From Peptoniphilus raoultii (lineage in GTDB: Bacteria; Bacillota; Clostridia; Tissierellales; Peptoniphilaceae): DNA of 64,000 nt. The notes below the pieces were generated by a model. It was not told where the DNA came from, searched no databases, and saw only the letters and a program-made list of their open reading frames with translations. Numbering within the stretch: the stretch's first letter is position 1; each line of letters begins with the position of its first letter. This document shows positions 1 to 9,000 of this stretch, in pieces. The position numbers and the translations under genes are program-made. The DNA lies in the NCBI RefSeq assembly GCF_900099555.1, contig NZ_FMWM01000002.1:754018-818017 (forward strand). Direction: 5' to 3'.

Positions 1-156
1 GTTTATGAAAGTGATGTAAAACCAGTCATTAGAAATGACAGAACAATGCTACCAATAGCAAATATAGCAAGAGCATTGGGCTTAAAAGATGGCAAGGATA
101 TTTTCTGGAATGGAAATACAAAGGAAGTACTAATTACAAGAGAAGTTGCAAAATAA
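1..156 (+). CDS. C-terminal end of stalk-domain surface protein (partial)
   Basis: The reading frame is open from the first base of the window and ends at TAA 154-156. Its last 51 residues are the same as the C-terminus of the protein at 806-4654, including the NDRTMLPIANIARALG motif of the copper-amine-oxidase-like stalk domain (PF07833 type) and the ending ITREVAK. Only a few synonymous changes separate the two at the DNA level (for example GTA against GTT, and GCA against GCG, near the end). The gene therefore looks like an upstream paralogue of the next gene, and the rest of it lies left of the window. Its N-terminal domains cannot be judged. Confidence 0.85.
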   Translation, partial: VYESDVKPVIRNDRTMLPIANIARALGLKDGKDIFWNGNTKEVLITREVAK

Positions 157-250
157 TAACCTCAAAGGTAACAAGGACTTTGAATGTTTTTACAAATATA
201 ATTTATAAGTCTTAGACAAGTAAATATTTGCTAAAATTTAGCAATAAAAG

Positions 251-283
251 AAGGGACTGAGCCAAGTGCTTAGTTCCTTTTTT
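251..283 (+). terminator. Rho-independent terminator of the upstream stalk gene
   Basis: A 12-bp stem (AAGGGACTGAGC at 251-262 with GCTTAGTTCCTT at 268-279, containing G-T pairs) is followed by a T-run to 283. The same hairpin, slightly changed, follows the next surface gene at 4717-4748, so gene and terminator were duplicated together. Confidence 0.85.
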
Positions 284-548
284 CATAAGAAAATAAAAAC
301 AAAAAACTAAAAAATGGAAATTAAAGACAAGATTACCAAGAGAAAATTTCGGGATAGAAAATAAATATTGATAAAAACAAATAAAAGGGAGAAGAGAAGA
401 AAAAGATATAAAAAAAGTATAAAAAAACCAAAAGACAAAATAGCCTGATAAAATATGTCATTTAACATTATTAAATACAATTCTTTAATCACAGACTAAA
501 GTATATTAAAAAAGTAAATAATCATAGATATATATGAATAATGAGGTA
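284..548. other. Non-coding AT-rich spacer
   Basis: This spacer lies between the terminator and the promoter at 549. The short open frames on the minus strand here are low-complexity Phe/Leu/Ile strings with no ribosome site. I see no gene, repeat or RNA element in it. Confidence 0.5.
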
Positions 549-578
549 TTGACAAATGTATGAGGGGGGGGGTAGAAT
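549..578 (+). promoter_or_regulatory. Putative slippage-prone promoter with G9 in the spacer
   Basis: TTGACA (549-554) is a perfect -35 box and TAGAAT (573-578) is a good -10 box. The 18-bp spacer contains nine consecutive G (564-572) that end directly at the -10. Transcription would begin near 585 and give a 5' leader of about 220 nt for the surface gene at 806. Gain or loss of one or two G would move the spacer between 16 and 20 bp, the usual arrangement for on/off phase variation of surface genes. Box positions are read directly; phase variation is inference. Confidence 0.6.
564..572 (+). repeat. G9 homopolymer tract
   Basis: Nine G in a row in a region of about 25% GC. It is the only long G or C run I saw in an upstream region of the window. 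Confidence 0.95.
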
Positions 579-756
579 AAGGTTAGGTATAAACATTTTT
601 GTGTAAACCAGAAAGGAGACTCGGGTATAGATAGGATATAATAGATTTTTAAAATATAAGGAGGAAAGGAAAAGAAGAAATTTAATATAAGTAAGTTTCA
701 TAATAGATAGGGATAACAAATAAGATATCTTTTATAAAAAGGAGCCTAAGGAGGCA

Positions 757-792
757 CAAATTCAAGAATTGATTTTATTCAATTTAAATTTG
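757..792 (+). promoter_or_regulatory. Leader hairpin just upstream of the ribosome site
   Basis: CAAATT (757-762) pairs with AATTTG (787-792), and an inner GAATTGA pairs imperfectly with TCAATTT. The Shine-Dalgarno GGAG (796-799) follows within 4 nt and ATG is at 806. The fold could modulate translation of the surface protein or protect the mRNA. There is no T-run, so it is not a terminator. Confidence 0.35.
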
Positions 793-805
793 AAAGGAGT
801 AAATA

Positions 806-3800
806 ATGAAAAAACTAAAAAAAATGCTAAGTCTTTTTTTAGCAGCTATGTTATTATTACCCACATTGGTAGGGGTTGTACAGGCAGAAGGACCAGAGAA
901 GATATATTTTAAATTTATTTATAATAATTACACTCCTACTAAATTTCTTAGTGGAAGCAATAGGGAAGATGTAGATGTTACTACTGATGATCATTATAAT
1001 GGTTTTAGTATAACAAAGAGAAATGAATATGATATTCCAACTGAAGCTAGAGCTAATAATGGACAAAAAACAATAGACATCGGTATAAGTCAAAGAAAAG
1101 GTACTAAAATTAGTGCGACATTAACATCTGGAAATGAATCTAAAACATTCACAATCGATTCACCTAATGAAAAAGACATTAAATTGGGAAAGGCAATGTT
1201 GAAATTTGAAGTACTTAATGGAGATACAATGAGATTTGGTGAAAATAGAAATGAACCCAGTTATGTACCATTTACAGAAGATTTAACAGTCCAAGTAGAT
1301 TTTGAGATTGTGAATTTTGAAGAATATAAACAAAGTTATATTGATGAGTTATACAGAACATATTCTTATCCTGAAAAAGAAAGCTTATTTGAAGAAGGAC
1401 TTAAAGCAGCTATAAAAACTGCAGAAAAAGAATTTAAAGAAGCAACAAACCAGGAAGAATTAATGGTAGCTGTAAAAAAATTTTTTGATTTTACAAAAAA
1501 GGATTATGCAGAACAGAAGGCTAAATTTCAAGCTAGAATGTATGCTGTACATGATAAAATAAATAAGGAAAAAAGCGACGGTACATATCTTCTTAGCAAA
1601 GATATGAGAGATGAATTAATAGATAATGAACCTTATGAAACATATATATATACTGCTTATTCTGATTATTTTGAAAAAAGTTTTTCTGATACAATGGCTG
1701 AATGGGATCCTTTCGAAAAGAAAGTTGATGTAATAGTTAAAAAAGCTGAAATGAAAGAAAAGCTTAATGATAAAGATGTAAACTATGAAGATATATTTAC
1801 ACCAGAACAAAAGGAAGATTTTGAAAGAAAAATTGATGCAATAAATGACGATGATGCTGATGCAATGAACAAATTAGCAAAAATTGAAAAAGATATAGAC
1901 ACTATTAGAGATGCGAAAAATGCAACGCAAGAAGACAAAGATGCAGCAAAAGAAGAAATCGGCAAGCTACCGAACCTAAGTGACACAGAAAAAGAAGAAT
2001 ATAAAGGTAAAGTAGACGATGCAACAACAAAGGGCCAAGTAGCTAAAGCTGTAGAAGAAGCCAAGGCAAAAGATGCAGAAAATAAAGCTGCAAATGACCC
2101 TCAAGAACTTAAGAAAGCAAAAGACGCAGCAAAAGAAGAAATCGGCAAGCTACCGAACCTAAGTGATACAGAAAAAGCACCATTTATTAAACAAGTAGAT
2201 GATGCAAAAACAAAGGGCGAAGTAGACAAAGCTGTAGAAGATGCAAAGTTAGAAAATGCAAGAAACTTTAGAAAGCGTGCAATAGCAAAAATAGAAAATT
2301 TAAAGAACCTAAGCGAAGAAGAAAAAGAAGGTTATTTAGAAATAGTGCGTAATGCAAACGCACCAGGTCCGATAGGGTTAGCTGTAACAGAAGCTCAAGC
2401 AAAAGACGCAGAAAATTTAAAAAATGCAAAAGAAGAAGCAAAAACTACTATTAACGATCTAAAGAATTTAAGCGATACAGAAAAAGAAGAATTTGTTACG
2501 AAAGCAGAAAAACCAGACACAATAGTAGAAGTAAAAGCTGTTGTAGAAGAAGCTAAGGCAAAAGACGCAGAAAACTTAAAAACAGCACAAGACGCAGCAA
2601 AAACAGAAATCGGCGACTTACCGAACCTAAGTGAAGAAGAAAAAGCACCATTCATTAAACAAGTAGATGACGCAAAAACAAAAGAAGACGTAACTAAGGC
2701 TTCAGAAGCTGCAAAAAATGCAGATGATTTAAAGGAATATAAAGAAAAAGCAAAAGAAAACATCGGCAAGCTAGCAAACCTAAGTGACACAGAAAAAGAC
2801 ACATACAAAGACGAAGTAGATAAAGCAACAGACAAACCTGGAGTAAACGAGGTTGTAGCAGAAGCAAAAGCAAAAGACACAGAAAATAAAGAACTTAAGG
2901 AAGCAAAAGACACAGCCAAAGAAGACATAAAAGATTTAAATCTAACCCCAGAAGAAAAAGCAGCAGCAGAAAAAGCAATAGATGACGCAAAAGACAAAGC
3001 TGAAGTAGACCAAGCTGTAGCAGACGCAAAAGACAAAGCAGCAGCAAACGACCAAAAAGATAAAGAACTTAAGGAAGCAAAAGACAAAGCCAAAGAAGAC
3101 ATAAAAGATCTAAATCTAACCCCAGAAGAAAAAGCAGCAGCAGAAAAAGCAATAGACGAAGCAAAAGACAAAGATGGAGTAGATAAAGCTGTAGCAGACG
3201 CAAAAGACAAAGCAGCAGCAAACGACCAAAAAGATAAAGAACTTAAGGACGAAAAAGACGCAGCTAAAGAAGAAATCGACAAACTACCAAATCTAAGCGA
3301 AGATGAAAAGAAAGACGCAAAAGATAAAGTAGACGAAGCAAAAGACAAAGCTGGAGTAGATAAAGCTGTAGAAGATGCTAAGGCAAAAGACGCAGAAAAG
3401 GCATCTGACCCAGCAGACAAAGCAAAAAAAGAAGCCGAAGAAGCAAAGAAAGCAGCAGAAGAAGCAAAAGCCGAAGCAGAAAAGAAAGCAAAAGAAGCAG
3501 AAGAAAAAGCAAAAGAAGCAGAAAAGAAAGCTGAAGAAGCAGCTGAAAAGGCAAAGGAAGCTGAAGAAAAAGCAAAGGAAGCAGAAGAAAAAGCTAAAGA
3601 AGCAGAAGAAAAAGCAAAAGAAGCAGAAAAGGCAGCCGAAGAAGCAAAAGAAGCAAAGGAAGCATCAGAAGCAGATCCAAATAATACAGAATTAGCAGAA
3701 AAAGCAAAAGAAGCAGAAGAAAAAGCAAAAGAAGCAGAAAAGAAAGCTGAAGAAGCAGCAAAGGCAGCCGAAGAAGCAAAGAAAGCAGCAGAGGAAGCAA

Positions 3801-4654
3801 AAGCCGAAGCAGAAAAGAAAGCTGAAGAAGCAGCAAAGGCAGCTGAAGAAGCTAAGGAAGCAAAAGAAGCTGCAGATAATGCACAAAAAGAAGCAGATAA
3901 AAAAGCTAAAGAAGCAGAAGAAAAAGAAAAAGCTCTTCCTGCAACACCTGATGATAAAAATAAAGCTAAAGAAGAAATCGGCAAGCTACCAAACCTAAGC
4001 GACACAGAAAAAGATAAGTATAAAAAACAAGTTGATGATGCAAAGACAAAGGGCGAAGTTGAAAAAGTTGTAGAAGCAGCAAAAGAAAAATCAGCTGGAG
4101 GTCAAACACCACCTACACCAACACCAACTCCTACACCTAATCCAGATGGAGACAGGGATCGCGATTACTGGCATAGATCATACTGGACATATAGTTATGG
4201 ACCATCTAGTACTACAAAGGTAACAGTAGCAAAATCAAATCTTGTAAAACTAGAAGCAAAGTTAGTAATAGGTTCTAAAGAATTGATTAAATCAGTAGAT
4301 GGCGTAGAACAAAAAGTATTTATGGACATTGCACCATTTATTGAAAAAGACAGAACAATGCTACCAATTAGATTTGTAGCAGAAGCATTAGGATTTAATG
4401 TACAGTGGGATAATGAAAACAGAACAGTCATCCTAATTGATAAAGAAAATGTAGTAAAAATTCCGGTAGATACAAATCAAATAATCGTAAACGGAAAAGT
4501 TTATGAAAGTGATGTAAAACCAGTCATTAGAAATGACAGAACAATGCTACCAATAGCAAATATAGCAAGAGCATTGGGCTTAAAAGATGGCAAGGATATT
4601 TTCTGGAATGGAAATACAAAGGAAGTTCTAATTACAAGAGAAGTTGCGAAATAA
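806..4654 (+). CDS. Secreted GA-module (albumin-binding-like) surface protein with C-terminal stalk domain
   Basis: A 1282-aa exported protein. Residues 1-27 form a signal peptide (KKLKK, hydrophobic core, VQA cleavage). Residues 28-165 are an unrecognised beta-rich domain and 165-370 are charged helix. About residues 375-865 hold nine helical modules of 45-55 aa with a core like KEEIGKLPNLSDTEK, resembling the GA module (PF01468) known from albumin-binding proteins of Finegoldia and streptococci. Residues 870-1045 are an Ala/Glu/Lys-rich rod, followed by a tenth module (1050-1097), a Pro-Thr linker and two stalk half-repeats (1140-1281, DRTMLPIRFVAEALG and NDRTMLPIANIARALG). There is no LPXTG, so attachment is probably through the stalk domain. 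The start is set by GGAG 7 nt before ATG. Binding to albumin is inferred from family resemblance only. Confidence 0.8.
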   Translation: MKKLKKMLSLFLAAMLLLPTLVGVVQAEGPEKIYFKFIYNNYTPTKFLSGSNREDVDVTTDDHYNGFSITKRNEYDIPTEARANNGQKTIDIGISQRKGTKISATLTSGNESKTFTIDSPNEKDIKLGKAMLKFEVLNGDTMRFGENRNEPSYVPFTEDLTVQVDFEIVNFEEYKQSYIDELYRTYSYPEKESLFEEGLKAAIKTAEKEFKEATNQEELMVAVKKFFDFTKKDYAEQKAKFQARMYAVHDKINKEKSDGTYLLSKDMRDELIDNEPYETYIYTAYSDYFEKSFSDTMAEWDPFEKKVDVIVKKAEMKEKLNDKDVNYEDIFTPEQKEDFERKIDAINDDDADAMNKLAKIEKDIDTIRDAKNATQEDKDAAKEEIGKLPNLSDTEKEEYKGKVDDATTKGQVAKAVEEAKAKDAENKAANDPQELKKAKDAAKEEIGKLPNLSDTEKAPFIKQVDDAKTKGEVDKAVEDAKLENARNFRKRAIAKIENLKNLSEEEKEGYLEIVRNANAPGPIGLAVTEAQAKDAENLKNAKEEAKTTINDLKNLSDTEKEEFVTKAEKPDTIVEVKAVVEEAKAKDAENLKTAQDAAKTEIGDLPNLSEEEKAPFIKQVDDAKTKEDVTKASEAAKNADDLKEYKEKAKENIGKLANLSDTEKDTYKDEVDKATDKPGVNEVVAEAKAKDTENKELKEAKDTAKEDIKDLNLTPEEKAAAEKAIDDAKDKAEVDQAVADAKDKAAANDQKDKELKEAKDKAKEDIKDLNLTPEEKAAAEKAIDEAKDKDGVDKAVADAKDKAAANDQKDKELKDEKDAAKEEIDKLPNLSEDEKKDAKDKVDEAKDKAGVDKAVEDAKAKDAEKASDPADKAKKEAEEAKKAAEEAKAEAEKKAKEAEEKAKEAEKKAEEAAEKAKEAEEKAKEAEEKAKEAEEKAKEAEKAAEEAKEAKEASEADPNNTELAEKAKEAEEKAKEAEKKAEEAAKAAEEAKKAAEEAKAEAEKKAEEAAKAAEEAKEAKEAADNAQKEADKKAKEAEEKEKALPATPDDKNKAKEEIGKLPNLSDTEKDKYKKQVDDAKTKGEVEKVVEAAKEKSAGGQTPPTPTPTPTPNPDGDRDRDYWHRSYWTYSYGPSSTTKVTVAKSNLVKLEAKLVIGSKELIKSVDGVEQKVFMDIAPFIEKDRTMLPIRFVAEALGFNVQWDNENRTVILIDKENVVKIPVDTNQIIVNGKVYESDVKPVIRNDRTMLPIANIARALGLKDGKDIFWNGNTKEVLITREVAK
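1943..3405 (+). repeat. Array of nine GA-like modules, long identical DNA blocks
   Basis: Each unit is about 150-180 bp. Units 1 and 2 share the block coding AKEEIGKLPNLSDTEK almost base for base, units 7 and 8 are nearly identical over about 170 bp, and the first block recurs in module 10 near 3963. Such direct repeats allow unequal crossing-over that changes module number. Confidence 0.8.
3420..3940 (+). repeat. EAK-rich low-complexity rod-coding repeat
   Basis: Short units coding KAKEAEE and KKAEEAAK are repeated over about 520 bp, giving a long alanine/glutamate/lysine helix in the surface protein. The strong A/G purine bias creates long open frames on both strands here; those frames are not genes. 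Confidence 0.85.
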
Positions 4655-4716
4655 TAATTTCAAAGGTGACAAGGACTTTAGACAAGTGAATATTTGCTAA
4701 CTTTTAGCAATAAAAG

Positions 4717-4748
4717 AAGGAACTTAGCCAAGTGCTTAGTTCCTTTTT
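4717..4748 (+). terminator. Rho-independent terminator of the GA-module gene
   Basis: AAGGAACTTAGC (4717-4728) pairs with GCTTAGTTCCTT (4734-4745) with one mismatch, followed by T5. It is a copy of the terminator at 251-283. Confidence 0.88.
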
Positions 4749-4751
4749 ACA

Positions 4752-4802
4752 TAAAAAGAGAGACTCGAATTAACGAGTCTCCCCAATATTTGACATAGAG
4801 CC
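4752..4802 (-). mobile_element. Solo insertion-sequence end (ISL3-like), also a minus-strand terminator
   Basis: Read on the minus strand, positions 4802-4783 give GGCTCTATGTCAAATATTGG, followed by a hairpin of GAGACTCG and CGAGTCTC and a T-run. The same 20 bases and a very similar hairpin occur at 54155-54204, where they border an ISL3 transposase remnant. I therefore read this as the terminal inverted repeat of a lost ISL3-type element. The hairpin would end transcription coming from the right. Confidence 0.5.
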
Positions 4803-4829
4803 AAAATAAATAAAATTATAAAATCAATG

Positions 4830-4862
4830 AACCCCCTAGATTCTTGTGAGAATTAGGGGGTT
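4830..4862 (+). terminator. Strong hairpin before the ISL3 derivative
   Basis: AACCCCCTA (4830-4838) pairs with TAGGGGGTT (4854-4862), with an inner ATTCT/AGAAT stem and a TGTG loop. The sequence after it is AT-rich but has no clean T-run, so terminator function is uncertain. Confidence 0.4.
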
Positions 4863-4880
4863 TATAAATTTAAAATAAAA

Positions 4881-5819
4881 GGGACTATAATAAATAGTGT
4901 TGGTGAAAAATCATCAGCACTATTTTTGTATGGATATGTATAAAAAATAGACGTAGAAATCACATTCCTATAAAATATAGTTGCTAGCAAATACCAAGGG
5001 GTGATTCTATGTCTATTAATAATTATATAAAAGACTTGTTGAACATTAAAGATAAAAATATAGTAATTGATACTGAAAATATTATTGTCAAGAAAATTAA
5101 GTATATAGATACTAAATTTATTTATGGAAAATCAACTTACAATCCAAAGGGTTGCCCATGTTGCGGTCATGTTAATGAATCCTTTAATATTATCAAATAT
5201 GGTAGTAAAACTTGTAAGATTAAACTTCCTAGTATTTCTAATATACCGACTATTCTTTTTTTAAAAAAACAAAGATTTCTATGCAAAGAGTGCGGTTCTA
5301 CTTTTAGTGCTAAAACCGATATAGTTAGTGAGTTTTCTAATATTTCTAATGATGTTAAAAGAAAGATTGCTATAGATCTTACCAAAATTTCATCCTTTAA
5401 GTCTATTGCAGAGTCTAATGATGTTAGCCCTAATACCATTTTTAGAGTTTTTAAAGAATGGAATAAATCCTTTAAACAGGATTTTTCTTATCTTCCACCT
5501 ATACTATCCATAGACGAATTTAAGCCTGATGAGTTTGGCGAAATATACAACAAAATTAAGACGGCGATAAGTACAGCTATCAAACATTTAGAAAAGATTA
5601 AGAATACTTTAAATACTAATTACAACAATGGAAAAATTGAAGGTATTAACAACAAGATTAAAGTTATTAAGAGAGTTTCATATGGCTATCGTTCTTTTGA
5701 TAATTTTAGATTGAGAGTTTTTTTATGTTTTTATCATAAAAAAATATATGGTTTAAGCCCTAAGACATAAACCATATATCATTAATTTTTAACCACTAAC
5801 ACTATTAGACAAAGAACCC
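4881..5819 (+). mobile_element. Internally deleted ISL3-family insertion sequence
   Basis: Left end at GGGACTATAATAAATAGTG (4881) and right end at 5819. The right end read inward starts GGGTTCTTTGTC and shares the subterminal AATAGTGTTNGTG block with the left end. The single gene inside is an ISL3 transposase that has lost its middle. Length is about 940 bp, against roughly 1.4 kb for intact family members. A target duplication could not be recognised in the AT-rich flanks. Confidence 0.6.
5009..5770 (+). pseudogene. ISL3-family transposase, in-frame internal deletion
   Basis: A 253-aa frame with a Shine-Dalgarno AAGGGG before ATG. Residues 45-100 hold the N-terminal zinc ribbon (CPCCGH and CKECGS pairs) and residues 105-160 a helix-turn-helix. 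The DDE domain begins with the first catalytic aspartate in LSIDEFK (about residue 170) and then jumps directly to the C-terminal part with NGKIEGINNKIKVIKR, which carries the catalytic glutamate. About 150-200 residues of the catalytic core, including the second Asp, are missing, while family members are about 400-440 aa. It cannot be an active transposase, although the DNA-binding half is intact and could still bind element ends. Confidence 0.8.
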
Positions 5820-5833
5820 AAGATAAAAAAACC

Positions 5834-5862
5834 TTTGCATTTTCTAAATCTATATGTATAAT
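5834..5862 (+). promoter_or_regulatory. Promoter of the cysteine protease gene
   Basis: TTTGCA (5834-5839), 17-bp spacer, TATAAT (5857-5862). It lies just outside the ISL3 right end and would give a leader of about 220 nt before the ATG at 6090. The leader itself is AT-rich and I see no recognisable riboswitch or attenuator in it. Confidence 0.65.
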
Positions 5863-6089
5863 GAAAATACCAATAAAAATCTATTAAAATCTATTAAAAA
5901 ACACAAAAATTATCATACCTAGCAAATAAAAATTTTATTTGTATATCAAGAAAAAATTTTGCAGACTTTTTAAGCTATAAATTTTAAAGTGAGAAAAAAT
6001 TCACTTCTAAAAACGAAAGAGTAAAAAGTTACAGAAGAAAAGAAAAAGTCCTTTTCAAAGCAAATAATTGATAAAGGAGTGATAATAAG

Positions 6090-9000
6090 ATGTATCTACT
6101 TAAAAAGAAATTAGGTACAAAGTTTTGGATAATGTTACTTGCCTTAACAATCTTAATATCTGCATTTGCTATGCCTGTTTTTGCAGCTGGTCAGTCGAAA
6201 GAACCAATGCCACCTGCAAAGCAAGAAGAAACATTAAAGAGTGCACCTATAAGCCTTAAGGAAATTGAGGAACCCATACCTAATCCCCAATACCAATATT
6301 ATCTAAATCACAAAGAGGAATTTACTTATGGCTACATACCACCAAAGTATATCTTTCCTCAAGAAAAGACAAGAAATATTAGGACTAGAGCCGCAAGCCC
6401 AGTTGCTAACATCAGAAAATATGATTCCAGAAGCAGTGATACAAAAGAAAATCACTTTGGCAGAAATGTCATAACTCCACGAAAAAATCAATTTAACACA
6501 GGGACCTGTTGGGCACAAGCCAACTTAGCAGTAGTAGAATCACTATTAAAAATTAATTTAAACCAAGACTATGATTTATCAGAAGGTCACATGGCATATA
6601 ATATTGATGATCACACAGATCTTCAATCAGGTGGAAATGACGAAGATGTACTAGCTTATTGTGCGAGACTTGCTGGTCCTGTACTAGAATCCAATTTTCC
6701 AGCATACACCATTGATGAAACCAATCCAAAAGACAAAACATACAAGGAATTTGATCCATCAAGAGCTAATTTATTGCCAGTTGGTGAAAGAGATACCTTT
6801 AAAATATTGGGCGATGCCTTTAATAAGAAGCTAGATGTTTTCGTCCCTAAAACTTTGGAGTTAGACCTAACACTTGAGAATTTAAAGAAATGTATATATG
6901 AAAATGGCTCAGTACCAGCGTCATACTTTATAACCTATGATGGATATAATAAATTTGTTCTTGGGAATAAACCGTGGGATGGACCGATAGTTAAAACTAT
7001 GGGAGTACGTTATCACTATATTAACTCCAGTCCAGGCAGTAAAACGATGATTACAAATCATGCAGTCGAACTAATTGGATGGGATGATGACATGAAGATC
7101 ACCAATAGTAAGGAAGAGACGGCTACAGGTGCTTTTTTAGTTAAAAATTCAATTCCTGCTCCGCCCTTTAATCCTTACGATGATTTCAGAGGCTACCACT
7201 GGATTTCCTATGAATCATTTTTAGGCAATGGAGATATTGTTCCATCATTTAAAAAGATTATTACGCCAAGAGATGCTAGGCTTATGAGCCAAGATGAACG
7301 AAAAAATTTAAAAAATGTATATAATACTGGTAAAACTTCATACCTTCGAGAAGCAAATATAAAAGGAAACTTAAATAAAGCTATAAATATTTATGAAAGA
7401 AGTAATAATGAGCCTGAAACTATCAAGTATTTAACTTATTATAATGTTTCAGATGGACCAGCCTCATATAAAATATTTATAACTGAAGATAAAGACATTT
7501 TGAAAGGACATAAAACTACTTTCGCAAATGGGACTCAAGGAGAAACACTTGAAGATATCCAAAGTGATAAGTGGGTAGCCTTAGCTAGTGGCACCTTTAC
7601 AGAAAAGGGATACAATACATTAGAAGTAACAAAACCATTTACTTTAACTAGTGACAAATTTGCCCTAAAGATAGAGATAGAATCAAAAAAAATAGGACTT
7701 GCCTATAAAAGTTGGAGTGAAGGTGAAAAAGTACCCACCATTTCATATAGATACAATGATGAAAATGCAGACCCATTTTTCGAAAAAATTCGAGATTTAT
7801 ACTGCCTTTTCCTTGGAACTGTAACAGTTAAAGCTAATGAATACACAGTAACTGTAACTAAGGATGGTAATGGAACAGCAACAGCAGACCTAACCAAAGG
7901 ACCAAAAGGAACAAAGGTAACCTTAAAAGCAGAGCCAAACCAAGGGTATGAATTTGACAAATGGGAAGTAGAAGGAGCAAGAGTAGCAGATCCACAAGCA
8001 TCTGAAACAATCCTGACTATAGGAGAAGGAAATGCAAGTGCAAAAGCAATCTTCAAAGAAATAGCACCTACAGAATACACAGTAAGCTTTGAAACAGCCT
8101 ATGGAACAAAACCAGAAGACCAAAAAATAAAAGAAAACGGGAAAGCCACAGCGCCACAAGGATACGAAAAAGACATAACAGAAATCCTAAACAATGCAAG
8201 TGGCAAGACCTATGTATTCAAAGGCTGGTTTATAGGCACAGAAGAATATAACTTTGAAACAGAAGTAAAAGAAGACAAAAAACTAACAGCAAAATGGGAA
8301 GAAAAAATAATCCCAATAGCAGAATACACAGTAACCGTAAGCTCAGATACTAATGGAACAGCAACAGCAGACCTAGCCAAAGGACCAAAGGGGACAAAGG
8401 TAACCTTAACAGCAGTTCCAAACCAAGGATATGAATTTGACAAATGGGAAGTAGAAGGAGCAATAGTAGCAGACCCGCAAGCACCTACAACTACCCTAAC
8501 CCTTGGAGAGGAAAATGTAAGTGCAAAAGCAATCTTCAAAGAAGTCTTAAAAAAGATTCTTGATGTAGAAGATGACAAAATAGAAGATCCTTCAACCACC
8601 GGTTATATAAAATTTGTATTTGACGCAAGAAGCTTTGGCCAAATAGCTGGCAAAGGAAAAGTAGCATTTGAAGTATTGAAGGGAACAAGTTTTAAGGACC
8701 CAGATCTTCAAAAGAAAATAAAAGAAGAAGTAGAAGGAAAACTAAAATCTGGAGATAAAGAATTTATGGGATGGTCACCACAAATCACAAAAGATGCCAG
8801 CAATGTAGAAGAAGGTGCAATAGATGACAAAAGAATTTACGCAGCACTCTATAAAGGAAATACACCTCCAGACCCATCTATTCCTAAACCTCAAGATCCA
8901 CAACCACAAATACCAAGAAAAGACCACAATGATTATTACGAATATGAATACTATCCTTTCTACAAGAGATATAATGAAGACCTATTTAAATTACTAGACA

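Noticed and set aside
307-719. Two minus-strand frames of 61 and 65 aa in the spacer before the GA-module gene
   Set aside because: They are Phe/Leu/Ile-rich translations of AT-rich DNA overlapping a promoter, without ribosome sites.
1943-3405. CRISPR-like array
   Set aside because: The repeats are in-frame protein modules of 150-180 bp without short constant repeats and unique spacers; no cas genes are present in the window.
2395-4005. 536-aa open frame on the minus strand opposite the GA-module gene
   Set aside because: It is the mirror of the Ala/Glu/Lys-rich repeats (giving Ser/Phe/Ala strings), has no ribosome site, signal or domain. Purine-biased repeats keep the opposite strand free of stops.
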